Source of the DNA: Caldilineaceae bacterium
GTDB lineage: Bacteria; Chloroflexota; Anaerolineae; Caldilineales; Caldilineaceae
Direction: 5' to 3'
Assembly: GCA_011523365.1 (NCBI GenBank)
Contig: WTGY01000030.1
Coordinates: 43,206-107,205, forward strand
DNA length: 64,000 bases
The notes below the pieces were generated by a model, which saw only the letters and a list, made by a program, of their open reading frames with translations, was not told the origin of the DNA and did no database searches. Shown in pieces: positions 55,914-64,000 of this stretch. The position numbers were made by a program, and so were the translations under genes. Every line of letters starts with the position of its first letter. Positions within the stretch are counted from its first letter, which is position 1.

Positions 55914-56984
55914 CTACCTGATCGTACTTTTACGCTGCATCGTTGTCAGCGTTTCGGCATAGTGCTCCGGTTTCTCCAGAATCATGCCCGTCCCCAGCAC
56001 GACCGAGGAGAGCGGATTATCGGCAACATAGACGTGCATGCGGTTTTCGTCCTGAATGCGTTGGGCCAACCCCTGCAAGAGAGCGCCGCCGCCTGCCAGT
56101 ACGATCCCATGCTCCATCAAGTCTGCCACAAGCTCAGGGGGGGTATCATCCAGTGTATCCTTGACCGCGTCGACGATGACCTCTACTGAGCCGGTCAGGG
56201 CCTCCCTGATTTCTACGGAACTGATCTCAATTGCTTCGGGCAGACCCGTAATCAGATTACGTCCTCGAATGATCATTGTCCGCTCATGTTCCAACGGATA
56301 CGCGGAGCCTATTTCAATCTTGACTCTCTCAGCCATGCGTTCGCCGATCAAGAGATTGTACTTTTGGCGGCTGTAATTGACTATGTCCTCGTTCATCTCG
56401 TCTCCGGCGACGCGGATCGAGCGTGAGACGACGATCCCACCCATTGAGATCACGGCTACTTCGGTGGTTCCACCGCCGATGTCTACGATCATCGAGCCCA
56501 CAGACTCGGTAACCGGCAGCCCGGCGCCAATGGCGGCTGCCATTGGCTCTTCGACCAGGCCGGCTTCTCTCGCACCGGCGCTGACGGTTGCGTCTCGAAC
56601 AGCGCGCTTCTCCACTTCGGTCACGCCGGAAGGGATGCCGATAACGACGCGAGGGCGGGCGGTGCCAAAGGCCCGATTGCCGTGAACCTTGCCGATGAAG
56701 GCATGGATCATTTCTTCCGTCATCTTGAAATCGGAGATGACGCCATCCTGCAGAGGGCGGACGGCCACGATGTGGGATGGTGTACGACCGACCATCTCCT
56801 TGGCCTCCTGCCCGATTGCTTTGACCGAATTGCGGCGCTTCGACGATTTGTCGATAGCGACTACAGACGGTTCGTCGATGATGACGCCTCGTCCTTTCAC
56901 GTGAACCAAGGTATTTGCCGTGCCCAGGTCTATGCCGATATCGAGAGAAAAGAGCCCCAACAGCCAGTCTAACGGGTTTGCCAC
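55914..56984 (-). CDS. mreB: Rod shape-determining actin homologue MreB
   Basis: Actin-like ATPase that organises side-wall synthesis. The 356 residues show the phosphate-1 loop DIGIDLGTANTLVHVKGRGV, phosphate-2 MIVDIGGGTTEVAVISMGG and the adenosine motif GIVLAGGGALLQGL. The sequence is strongly conserved and full length. First gene of the mre-min-rodA run. An extended -10 promoter and a repeated 10-mer lie upstream at 57074-57113. Confidence 0.98.
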   Translation of the reverse strand: MANPLDWLLGLFSLDIGIDLGTANTLVHVKGRGVIIDEPSVVAIDKSSKRRNSVKAIGQEAKEMVGRTPSHIVAVRPLQDGVISDFKMTEEMIHAFIGKVHGNRAFGTARPRVVIGIPSGVTEVEKRAVRDATVSAGAREAGLVEEPMAAAIGAGLPVTESVGSMIVDIGGGTTEVAVISMGGIVVSRSIRVAGDEMNEDIVNYSRQKYNLLIGERMAERVKIEIGSAYPLEHERTMIIRGRNLITGLPEAIEISSVEIREALTGSVEVIVDAVKDTLDDTPPELVADLMEHGIVLAGGGALLQGLAQRIQDENRMHVYVADNPLSSVVLGTGMILEKPEHYAETLTTMQRKSTIR

Positions 56985-57073
56985 TCCGGGGACATCTCCA
57001 TTTCTTGCAGGGTCAGATCAACTGTGGGCGGCCCGGCAGCCCACTGCGCAGGTGAAGTACCTTTAACGATACA

Positions 57074-57113
57074 AGTATACCATAGGCACAATTGACACAA
57101 AATACAATTGACA
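57074..57113 (-). promoter_or_regulatory. Putative mreB promoter with repeated 10-mer
   Basis: On the minus strand TGGTATACT (57074-57082) is an extended -10 element about 90 bp upstream of mreB. No good -35 is present. Upstream of it the 10-mer ACAATTGACA (plus strand) occurs twice, at 57088-57097 and 57104-57113, 16 bp apart. This could be an activator site replacing the -35. Confidence 0.4.
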
Positions 57114-57260
57114 TACCTATAGCGTCGCTTTCATCGATCCTTTTTGCGAAAGATCGCTGGCCTCCGCTATGCTATTGCGGTGGACCAGGAATAACCTCAG
57201 GCACGGAAGCGTAGACTTCGCCGGGGCCAATTGCATAGGAAAGGATGCTGGCGCGTGTCG

Positions 57261-58985
57261 ATGGAGGAGGTAGACCTTTTGACTAAGACTCGGACATTCT
57301 CAGGGTTTCAGGATACCGGAGGGCGCCCCAGAATAAGCCATAGCCAACGTGATCGGGCCACATTGTCGGATATCGACCTGCGGATGCTCGAATTGGTCGG
57401 ACGGTTGCGGGCAAGAGAAGGTCTCTTTCCTTCGTCGACGCAGGGCGAAGGACATTCTTCACGGGCCGTCGTCGCTGTCAGCGGAGGCGCGGACAGTATG
57501 GCCTTGCTGCACCTACTCATGCGCTTGCGCGCCGACTGGAACCTTGACCTGGTTGTCGCCCATCTCGATCACAATCTCCGACCGGAGTCCGCCGACGACG
57601 CTGCGTTTGTTGGCGAGATGGCCAAAGGCTGGAATATGCCATTTGTGATGACCAGATTGCCGTTCGGTGCGCTGACCCAAAAAGGGAATATGGAGGCGAC
57701 CGCCCGCAGTTTGCGCTATCAGTTTCTGGCCCAAGTTGCCGCACAACAGCAGGTGGACGGCTGCAGGGTGGATGTGGCGGTGGCACACACGGCCAACGAT
57801 CAGGCTGAAACGGTGCTGATGAATCTGATTCGAGGCAGCGGCGTGCACGGGATGGCCGGAATGCGGGCAGTTAGGCCGCTTCTTCTTCAAAGTGAGCCGA
57901 TGCCCGGCGTGCGAGTGGTCCGGCCACTGCTGGATATTTCCCGTTCCGAGATCATGCAGTATCTGGGGGAACACGACATCTCCTGGCGTGAGGACCCATC
58001 AAATCAGGACCTTACTTTCGTGCGCAATCGAGTTCGACACGAAGTATTGCCTGCCCTTGAAGAGATCAATCCGAGAATTGTCGCCTCTCTTTGCAGAACG
58101 GCGTTGGTAATGAGGGGAGAGGCGCAGAGGATGGCGCACTACACGCAGAAGGCACTTGAAGCGACAAGACGGAGAAGCAGTTTTGAGGAAGTATCTACAT
58201 CAACTCGCTCTTCGCCGTCGAATTCTATGGAGACTTCACCTAATGCAACCAACCGACAGGTCTTCGACCTGCTTGCCTTTCGGAGTCTGGTCCCGGCCGA
58301 CCAGCGAGAGGCGTTGCGAGCTTGCGGTCGGGAGCTGGGGCGGCCCCATTTCGAACTCGGTTTTGAGGCTGTCGAGCGACTGCGCCGGACTCTCAATGAT
58401 GAGAACCGCTCTGGGGGCCCTTACAACTGGATCGCCGACGTAATGCTGACCCGTACACAGGACGCATTCAGCCTGCACCATCGGGACGTTGCACCATTTG
58501 CCCCGGAGCATCCTTATCTTGGAGGGACCTGGTTGGCGGACAATCCTGCCAGAGAGTTGCCCGCGGCTGGGGAGATCGTTGTAGACCGCTGGACTCTGCG
58601 CTGCGAGGAGGTGAACAGAAGGGACCTGCGATACGAGTGGGCGGAGAAATCGACCGGTGCCCTACGGCTGCTGCCGGCGCAGGGCGAGGGGAGACTCTCG
58701 CGATGGGAAGCATATATCGACGCCGATGCTGTTCAGCAGTTGAGTCTCAGCACGCCTCGTGCTGGTCAACGGTTCGAGCCCTTGGGCCTGGGCGGGCATG
58801 GCAAATCTCTGGGCGACTATTTCACCGATCGCAAGGTCCCACGCTTTTTGCGTTCCGGCTGGCCCATTCTGTTGGACGGTGACCGAATCATTTGGGTGGG
58901 AGGACATCAGATCGCTCACAACGTACGAATCACGCCCGGCAGCCGCCGAGTCTATCATCTGTTCTGGGAGGCCACCGGCCAATGA
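57261..58985 (+). CDS. tilS: tRNA(Ile)-lysidine synthase
   Basis: Converts C34 of the CAU-anticodon tRNA-Ile to lysidine using ATP, which is essential for AUA decoding. The ATP pyrophosphatase core has the PP-loop VAVSGGADSMALLHLL, VAHLDHNLRPESADDA and VAVAHTANDQAETVLMNLIRGSG. The TilS-specific region carries WREDPSNQDLTFVRNRVRHEVLP. The C-terminal TilS domain ends RSGWPILLDGDRIIWVGGHQIAHN. The ATG at 57261 gives 574 residues. A GGAGGAGGT at 57263-57271 would also suit a TTG start at 57279. It is longer than the E. coli enzyme (432). Confidence 0.95.
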   Translation: MEEVDLLTKTRTFSGFQDTGGRPRISHSQRDRATLSDIDLRMLELVGRLRAREGLFPSSTQGEGHSSRAVVAVSGGADSMALLHLLMRLRADWNLDLVVAHLDHNLRPESADDAAFVGEMAKGWNMPFVMTRLPFGALTQKGNMEATARSLRYQFLAQVAAQQQVDGCRVDVAVAHTANDQAETVLMNLIRGSGVHGMAGMRAVRPLLLQSEPMPGVRVVRPLLDISRSEIMQYLGEHDISWREDPSNQDLTFVRNRVRHEVLPALEEINPRIVASLCRTALVMRGEAQRMAHYTQKALEATRRRSSFEEVSTSTRSSPSNSMETSPNATNRQVFDLLAFRSLVPADQREALRACGRELGRPHFELGFEAVERLRRTLNDENRSGGPYNWIADVMLTRTQDAFSLHHRDVAPFAPEHPYLGGTWLADNPARELPAAGEIVVDRWTLRCEEVNRRDLRYEWAEKSTGALRLLPAQGEGRLSRWEAYIDADAVQQLSLSTPRAGQRFEPLGLGGHGKSLGDYFTDRKVPRFLRSGWPILLDGDRIIWVGGHQIAHNVRITPGSRRVYHLFWEATGQ

Positions 58986-59032
58986 GCGTGCGTCCGGTGG
59001 TACTCTGGGTGTCTCGCCAAGAGGAGACTGCA

Positions 59033-59230
59033 ATGCGCTTCACCCAGCGTGACCCCGACCTTGTCAAGGGCGTTTTGACGGATGCGAACGGCACGGTTCC
59101 GTTTTCTTTCGACCGTAAGTCCCGCCGCCTGACCCTGCCCGACCGCGAAATCCATCTTGACGAGTATGGTTGGGAAGTGGACGAGCAGGGACGGATCGTC
59201 TTTCAATCCCGTCGTTCCGACCAGGCGTAG
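59033..59230 (+). CDS. Small conserved-looking protein of unknown function
   Basis: A 65-residue protein with no recognised family. The ATG at 59033 is preceded by GAGGAG 7 bases upstream. An alternative ATG at 58982 overlaps the tilS stop as ATGA and would add 17 residues. The sequence alternates charged and hydrophobic residues (VPFSFDRKSRRLTLPDREIH, LDEYGWEVDEQGRIVFQ), suggesting a small beta-rich domain without membrane segments. It lies between tilS and the NUDIX gene with only 6 bp to the latter, so co-translation is likely. Confidence 0.6.
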   Translation: MRFTQRDPDLVKGVLTDANGTVPFSFDRKSRRLTLPDREIHLDEYGWEVDEQGRIVFQSRRSDQA

Positions 59231-59236
59231 CACTGG

Positions 59237-59938
59237 ATGCACGCCACGGGGAACCGGACAGTTGTGAACGCTTCTTTAGATGTTTTCTTTGACTGTTTGC
59301 AGAGGAAACTGGCCGCGCCACTCCCCGGCCGGCCGGCCCAGGCACTGATGGCGCCGCTGCCGCGACCTGGCTGGCACCCCGATGACAGGCCGGATGAGCC
59401 GGCTCGGCAAAGCGGCGTTCTTGTTCTGCTCTATAGCCTTCAGGGCCGGTTGCATGTACCCCTGATTCTGCGACCTACCTATGACGGGACCCACAGCGGC
59501 CAAGTCGCATTTCCCGGTGGGGGCAGTGAGGAAGGGGACGGAGATCTGACCGAGACGGCGTTGCGAGAGACACACGAGGAATTGGGGATCGCGCCCCAGG
59601 ACGTGGAGGTTCTGGGCACGCTCACCGATCTTTACATTCGACCCAGCAACTATGAAGTCTATCCTACCGTAGGACGGCTGAACGCCAAGCCAGTTTTTCG
59701 ACCCGATCCGAGCGAAGTTGCTCAGTTACTTGAAGTGCCACTGGCGACTCTTCTGGACCCAGGGCACCGGAGGCAGGAGGCGTGGCAGCTCGCCGATCGA
59801 TCTGCGTTGGTGCCCTTTTTCGCCATACAGGACCAGACCATTTGGGGGGCAACAGCGATGATACTCAGCGAGCTACTTGCTGTCGTACACGAATGCCAGC
59901 CGGATGGCGGCATATTTGGTGGCGCCCGAAGCGAATGA
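59237..59938 (+). CDS. NUDIX hydrolase, CoA pyrophosphatase type
   Basis: A 233-residue NUDIX enzyme. THSGQVAFPGGGSEEGDGDL followed by TETALRETHEELGI gives the NUDIX box (REx2EE core). The preceding HSGQVAFPGG is characteristic of the CoA diphosphatase (NudL/NUDT7) branch. The substrate could be coenzyme A or a derivative, by family. It begins 6 bp after the small unknown gene and precedes hpt by 109 bp. Confidence 0.88.
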   Translation: MHATGNRTVVNASLDVFFDCLQRKLAAPLPGRPAQALMAPLPRPGWHPDDRPDEPARQSGVLVLLYSLQGRLHVPLILRPTYDGTHSGQVAFPGGGSEEGDGDLTETALRETHEELGIAPQDVEVLGTLTDLYIRPSNYEVYPTVGRLNAKPVFRPDPSEVAQLLEVPLATLLDPGHRRQEAWQLADRSALVPFFAIQDQTIWGATAMILSELLAVVHECQPDGGIFGGARSE

Positions 59939-60047
59939 TACGATCCTCACCTATTCCGGGCGGATCGGTCCGTCTCCGGAGTTAGCGCTTGATACCCCGC
60001 AAATGTTTTCGTCCATTTCTTAGACCACATTACAGGAGAATTGGCAC

Positions 60048-60665
60048 ATGGCAGAATGCTCACCAGCAGTCGCGATGGTGAAGGAGGAGTGTGCCGATGC
60101 GGACGTGCAGGGTCAGCTGTGTCAGGACATTGAGCGCGTATTAATATCTGCGGAGGAGATCCAGGACCGTATTCGCGAATTAGGCCGGCAGATCGACGAG
60201 CGTTATTCGGGCAAGGATCTACTCTTAATTGCCGTCCTCAAGGGCAGTATCGTTTTTATTGCCGACCTAATGCGAGCCATCTCGATTCCGCACGAAGTGG
60301 ACTTTCTGGCTACAAGCAGCTACGGCGCCTCCTCTACAAGCTCCGGCGTAGTTCGCATTATGAAGGACCTGAATGAACCGATAGAAGGCCGCCACGCTCT
60401 GTTGGTCGAGGACATCATTGACAGCGGACATACCCTCGCCTACCTTACCCGGCTCTTCAGCGCCCGAAATCCTGCCAGCCTCGAGATTGTGACTTTGCTG
60501 GATAAACCCTCCAGGCGGGAGGTAGACATCGAGCTCTTCTGGACCGGCTTCTCCGTCCCAAACGAGTTTGTCATTGGTTACGGGCTGGATTTCAATCAGA
60601 AGTACCGCAACCTCCCTTACATCGGCGTCCTCAAGCCAGAAGTATACGAGCCCGGTTCGGAGTAA
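60048..60665 (+). CDS. hpt: Hypoxanthine phosphoribosyltransferase
   Basis: Purine salvage enzyme converting hypoxanthine or guanine plus PRPP to IMP or GMP. The 205 residues include [21 protein letters not shown], the PRPP motif [17 protein letters not shown] and the base-contact region [22 protein letters not shown]. An N-terminal extension of about 25 residues precedes the usual start of the fold. AGGAG precedes the ATG. A tilS-hpt neighbourhood is common in bacteria, though the usual ftsH does not follow here. Confidence 0.95.
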   Translation: MAECSPAVAMVKEECADADVQGQLCQDIERVLISAEEIQDRIRELGRQIDERYSGKDLLLIAVLKGSIVFIADLMRAISIPHEVDFLATSSYGASSTSSGVVRIMKDLNEPIEGRHALLVEDIIDSGHTLAYLTRLFSARNPASLEIVTLLDKPSRREVDIELFWTGFSVPNEFVIGYGLDFNQKYRNLPYIGVLKPEVYEPGSE

Positions 60666-60847
60666 TTGTTCTGAGGAGAACCAGGTATTGCTGGCACCCG
60701 GCAATGAGGTCCGCTGAAAAAGCTAGCACTGGGAAGAAAGTGATAGCCGTTCGGCACATCACCCGCAACTTTGCCCGCGAATTTTGACCGTGTGAGCATA
60801 TGGGCAGTTGATCGTCAAGATACGGGTCCTCGCCAAGGGAACTACAG

Positions 60848-62200
60848 TTGCGTTTTCAAAAGACAGCCAATTTGGACTACTTGGATTCGCTGCAAGGTAA
60901 GAGAGTCTCTTCTCACCTCCTGCTGGCGTGTCTCCTGCTTTTGACTCTTTTGGACTTATTGCAGCCGGAGCAAGTCGCCGCGCAATCACCAGGCGACACC
61001 TATGTGGTCAGACAGGGCGATACCTTGGCGTCGATCGCTGCCGAACTGGATGTCCCGCTGGAGGTGTTGGCGGCCACAAACCAGCTCACCGACCCGAATG
61101 CACTAGACGTCGGCCAGATACTGCTGCTTCCGCCGGGCGCCGCCCGCCGGACTGTCATTGCAAGGCCTGGCGACACGATACGGTCTATTGCAGAGAGGGA
61201 GGGTCTGCCGGATCTTCGGTTGGCTATTCTCAACAGCACTACGCCAGCCGCCCGTCTGTTCCCGGGTCAACCAGTTCGGCTATTGCGAGAATCTGCTCCC
61301 ACACCGACTCCCTTCGGATCAGTACAGATAGTGGGTGTCCCTTCGACCATCGTCCAGGGTCAAGCTGGTTGGCTTGAGGCAGAAGTGGACAGGCCTCTCG
61401 CCCTTGAGGCGTCTTGGAACGGTGCGCCTTTGGGAATCCGGCCACTTGCGATCATAGAGAAAGGTGAGAAGGGGCGTGAGGTCACTGTCTGGGGCGGGTA
61501 CGTTCCAATTGCAGCAACTTTGGAGGCTGGAGTTTACTCCCTCAGTCTGAGTTACCAAGCCACGAGCGGCGTCACCGTTTCGCGTTCCTTCCCGGTTTTC
61601 GTGCAGGGACAGGTCTTTCCTGTTCAAAATATAAGGTTGCCAGCGGATAAGAACGAATTGGTCGAACAGGAGATTTCGCAGGCAGAGTTGGACTATCTCT
61701 CGCCCGTCTGGTCGCGTACAAGTACTCCGATTCAGTGGCGCAGCCCGTTCCAATTGCCTCTGCAGTCAGCCTTTCCCACAACGAGCCCGTACGGAGTCCG
61801 CCGCACCTACAACTCTGGGCAGTACTTTGCCTACCATACAGGACAGGATTTTGCCGCGCCTGGAGGCAGTCCTGTACTTGCACCGGCGGACGGTATCGTC
61901 GCAGTAGCCGAGCCGTTGACGGTGCGCGGCATAAGCGTCATTCTCGACCATGGGGCGGGATTGTTTACGGGCTACTGGCATTTGCAGGAGGCGCTCGTTG
62001 CTCCCGGGGAAACGGTGCAGGCCGGGGAACCGATCGGGCTGGTCGGTACCACGGGGCGCAGCACTGGCGAACATCTTCATTGGGAGCTGCGCATCTATGG
62101 CGTCGCCGTAGATCCGATGCCCTTCTTGACGCGCCCTCTTCTGGCGAACACGGCTACGGTTGACCCTGCGGTCAATGAGGACACGGATAATGAGCAGTGA
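60848..62200 (+). CDS. LysM-domain M23 family metallopeptidase
   Basis: Exported cell-wall endopeptidase or amidase activator of 450 residues, probably with a TTG start. A hydrophobic leader (about 23-37) precedes a likely cleavage near VAAQS. Two LysM repeats follow: YVVRQGDTLASIAAELDVPL ... LLLPPG (about 51-97) and VIARPGDTIRSIAEREGLPD (about 100-145). After a beta-rich middle, the C-terminal M23 domain has the zinc motifs HTGQDFAAPGGSPV (HxxxD) and GEHLHWEL (HxH), so it should be active. It lies 182 bp after hpt and ends near a bidirectional terminator. Confidence 0.92.
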   Translation: MRFQKTANLDYLDSLQGKRVSSHLLLACLLLLTLLDLLQPEQVAAQSPGDTYVVRQGDTLASIAAELDVPLEVLAATNQLTDPNALDVGQILLLPPGAARRTVIARPGDTIRSIAEREGLPDLRLAILNSTTPAARLFPGQPVRLLRESAPTPTPFGSVQIVGVPSTIVQGQAGWLEAEVDRPLALEASWNGAPLGIRPLAIIEKGEKGREVTVWGGYVPIAATLEAGVYSLSLSYQATSGVTVSRSFPVFVQGQVFPVQNIRLPADKNELVEQEISQAELDYLSPVWSRTSTPIQWRSPFQLPLQSAFPTTSPYGVRRTYNSGQYFAYHTGQDFAAPGGSPVLAPADGIVAVAEPLTVRGISVILDHGAGLFTGYWHLQEALVAPGETVQAGEPIGLVGTTGRSTGEHLHWELRIYGVAVDPMPFLTRPLLANTATVDPAVNEDTDNEQ

Positions 62201-62310
62201 GCCGGCCTGTTTTGAGATTGAAACGGGGCTGGTTGACCTCTGTCCCGAGCACGTGGACACGGGTTTTTCAGAATTGGGACAGGTGACCGTTCAACTACTT
62301 AGACACGCGA

Positions 62311-62339
62311 AAAAGCGCCGGCTCCCTGGCCGGCGCTTT
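62311..62339. terminator. Bidirectional intrinsic terminator
   Basis: Stem AAAGCGCCGGC/GCCGGCGCTTT with a short loop. The minus strand continues with a run of T after the stem (GCGCTTTTTCGC), and the plus strand ends CTTTG. It separates the convergent LysM/M23 gene and rplY and fits rplY best. Confidence 0.8.
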
Positions 62340-62360
62340 GAATAAATCGGCGGGAGCAAC

Positions 62361-63020
62361 CTATTCCGCATCTTCTTCCTCTTCGTCCCGGCCTCGTCCG
62401 ATGACCTCCGGCTCGACATCGGCATCCAGCAACTCTTCTTCCTCCTCCAACTCTTCCTCGCTGACAGCAGCGCGGGAGAGAATCAGGCTGCAGATCGGCT
62501 CATCCGCATCGGAAATGTAAAGTACGCCTGGGATATTTGGCAGGTCTGCGACAGTAATCGGGGGGCTTTCGGGAGTTTCCAGACGAGAGACATCGACACT
62601 GATGTGCGCAGGTATATCGGCGGGCAGCGCTTCGATCTCCACGCTATCCATCGACTGTACCATTACGAGGTCGGCGCTAACGACTTGGGCACCGACGGTA
62701 ACCAGAGGTACGCTAACCTGCTGCGTCTCGGTCATATTGACGGTGTAGAAGTCGGCATGCAGGAGGTTGTGACGCACGGGGTGGCGTTGGATTTCCCTTA
62801 CGAGCACGTTGTAGTCCTCGCCTTCCAACTCGAGCTTCACGAGCTGAGAGTTACCTCCGTCGCGCAAGACTCGCTCGAATTCGGCGCCCTCCACCTGGGC
62901 GTTTCGCGGTGGGTCGCCGCCCCCGTAAATCACGACAGGGACGAGCCCCTCGGGGCGAAGCCGACGCACTTTGCGGCCAGTAAGGCTGCGAGGGTTGGCG
63001 TTCAAAGTAAGTTCTGACAT
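62361..63020 (-). CDS. rplY: 50S ribosomal protein L25/general stress protein Ctc
   Basis: 5S rRNA-binding ribosomal protein of the long Ctc type. The 219 residues have the N-terminal L25 domain (LNANPRSLTGRKVRRLRPEG, VPVVIYGGG, VREIQRHPVRHNLLHADFY) and the TL5-like C-terminal beta domain (VSVPLVTVG ... PADIPAHISVDVSRLE). The tail is very acidic (EEELEEEEELLDADVEPE onward). The length is typical for the Ctc form. No pth gene, its common partner, is adjacent. Confidence 0.96.
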   Translation of the reverse strand: MSELTLNANPRSLTGRKVRRLRPEGLVPVVIYGGGDPPRNAQVEGAEFERVLRDGGNSQLVKLELEGEDYNVLVREIQRHPVRHNLLHADFYTVNMTETQQVSVPLVTVGAQVVSADLVMVQSMDSVEIEALPADIPAHISVDVSRLETPESPPITVADLPNIPGVLYISDADEPICSLILSRAAVSEEELEEEEELLDADVEPEVIGRGRDEEEEDAE

Positions 63021-63146
63021 CTTTCTTCGACTCTCTTCTTCTCTAGATAGCGCAGGTATCTCAGTTCGTGAATTTATGTCCTGTGGAGTACGCTGGCGAA
63101 GACAGTGGCGAAGCCATATTCGCCTACTGATGGCCGTGCGCTCATT

Positions 63147-63641
63147 TCAGTTCTCAGTGCTGTCCGGGCCATTCAATTGCGGGCCGCGATTGCGAGTGAA
63201 AAAACTGCGGGAAAGGAAAACAATCAGACCAAAGCCTGCACCCATTGCCAGCGCGGAGAGCGGTGAGAAAGTTGCCTTCACGTTGCCCTCCACTTTGCCG
63301 GCAACCAGCAGCCAAGTGCACAACTCCTCTGCCTTCAACCGGCCAGTCGCCAGAAATCCAATATTCCCGCTCTTAACGGTGATTTGCTCGCTGCTGGCGA
63401 ATCCAATCGCAGCTTCACGCATGTCCAGCGACTTCGTGCTCACAAATCCAGCCGCGGATTCGGACATATTCAGTGCCTGAGCTCGGACTGACTTAGCCGC
63501 GGAGTCTGACATGGAGACGTGGCCTCCCTGAACGCCATCAACGCTGGAGTTCTTCAGGTCTACCCGTTTGCCCTCCAAATCTGCACTCAAATTGGCCGCC
63601 GCGTCTTCCAAAGGGTTAGCGTCCGACTTCTCTTCAGCCAT
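63147..63641 (-). CDS. Short-repeat protein with C-terminal membrane anchor, function unknown
   Basis: A 164-residue protein. After an acidic N-terminus, residues about 25-115 contain a repeated unit of about 15 residues: VSMSDSAAKSVRAQAL, NMSESAAGFVSTKSL, DMREAAIGFASSEQI, TVKSGNIGFLATGRL. This regular small/hydrophobic pattern suggests a beta-solenoid, as in bactofilin-like scaffolds, but it is not a recognised bactofilin. Residues about 125-145 form one membrane helix (LSALAMGAGFGLIVFLSRSF). It lies upstream of rplY on the same strand, 126 bp away. No family could be named. Confidence 0.7.
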   Translation of the reverse strand: MAEEKSDANPLEDAAANLSADLEGKRVDLKNSSVDGVQGGHVSMSDSAAKSVRAQALNMSESAAGFVSTKSLDMREAAIGFASSEQITVKSGNIGFLATGRLKAEELCTWLLVAGKVEGNVKATFSPLSALAMGAGFGLIVFLSRSFFTRNRGPQLNGPDSTEN

Positions 63642-63737
63642 GTTTGTCTCCTCTGCATGCCACCATTCGGCGGTATACGCACAGAGTCTTTATTATATTC
63701 GGCGCTACCTTGCCTGTCAAAAAAGTGGCTGTGCCAG

Positions 63738-64000
63738 GGTGCATCCCAGATTTGGGGTGGGAACAGTCTGGCGGGGAATCAGTGCCAGCGGTGGCTGGCG
63801 TTGCTTGCTGACTTTTGGGAGAGTGCGAGGGCAGGAACAAGGCCGGCACCTTCGGGGATCTGAAGGGACTGGCGGGACGTGGTCTGGCCAGACACTTTCG
63901 ATTAGGCACCCGTCACCAATGTCGACACCCGGTCGACTAGGCATTTTGTAGGGGGGGCGTTGCGGGGGCGGAGCCCCCGCACAAGGGAGGGCCGAATAGG
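63738..64000 (+). mobile_element. Non-coding MITE-like repeat, copy 3, truncated by window end
   Basis: Begins GGTGCATCCCAGATTTGGGG, identical to copy 2 over the first bases. It keeps the conserved GC hairpin block near its end in the window. Compared with copy 2 up to the same point it is 54 bp shorter (263 versus 317), owing to a deletion in the first third. The left flanking 9-mer is CTGTGCCAG (63729-63737). The right end lies outside, so the target duplication cannot be checked here. Confidence 0.7.

Noticed and set aside
1..64000. tRNA or rRNA genes, CRISPR arrays, prophage or autonomous insertion sequences
   Set aside because: No cloverleaf-like sequence, regularly spaced repeats, integrase or transposase gene could be recognised. 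A tRNAscan or CRISPR search would settle this.

Overview
The window reads as a contiguous piece of a moderately GC-rich bacterial chromosome, most likely from the phylum Chloroflexota (Anaerolineae/Caldilineae-like). This rests on the gene mix, which is inference: two complex I (nuo) gene sets, a fused NuoE-NuoF, PdxS/PdxT, an Uma2-family gene, DUF4013, frequent GTG/TTG starts, and no sign of a phage or plasmid backbone. No rRNA, tRNA or CRISPR array was found. Almost every gene is housekeeping. The accessory signal lies in repeats, spacers, fusions and duplications.

Layout. 1-2.2 kb: the 3' part of comEC. 2.2-9.1 kb, minus strand: a DUF2165 membrane protein, then (in transcription order) rpsO, pnp, lepB and an AI-2E/HAD fusion, with a long stem-loop in the rpsO-pnp spacer. 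9.4-9.85 kb: first copy of a roughly 467-bp element with terminal inverted repeats. 10.1-12.6 kb: queG and a DUF4013 gene, closed by a bidirectional terminator shared with pdxT. 12.6-14.5 kb: pdxS and pdxT with a heavily structured spacer. 14.8-17.2 kb: amt plus two P-II genes. 17.3-19.9 kb: an amino-acid ABC permease and a binding protein made of two tandem complete domains. 19.9-23.8 kb: HpcH/HpaI aldolase, a cysteine-dioxygenase-like cupin, an LCM-type methyltransferase and a divergent aldo/keto reductase.

23.8-49.0 kb is the centrepiece: two complex I clusters arranged head to head around a second copy of the repeat. The minus-strand cluster (nuoA-H-J-K-x-L-M-N) encodes only membrane subunits plus one extra TPR-like membrane protein. 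The plus-strand cluster encodes a full set (A, B, CD fusion, EF fusion, an inserted Uma2 gene, G, H, I, J, K, L, M, N). The cell therefore has two membrane arms and, in this window, a single peripheral arm.

49.0-57.1 kb, minus strand: a cell-shape and division-site cluster, mreB-mreC-mreD-mrdA-minC-minD-rodA. 57.2-62.2 kb, plus strand: tilS, a small unknown gene, a NUDIX hydrolase, hpt and a LysM/M23 peptidase. 62.3-63.7 kb, minus strand: rplY (L25/Ctc) and a short repeat protein with one membrane segment. The third copy of the repeat begins at 63738 and runs off the window.
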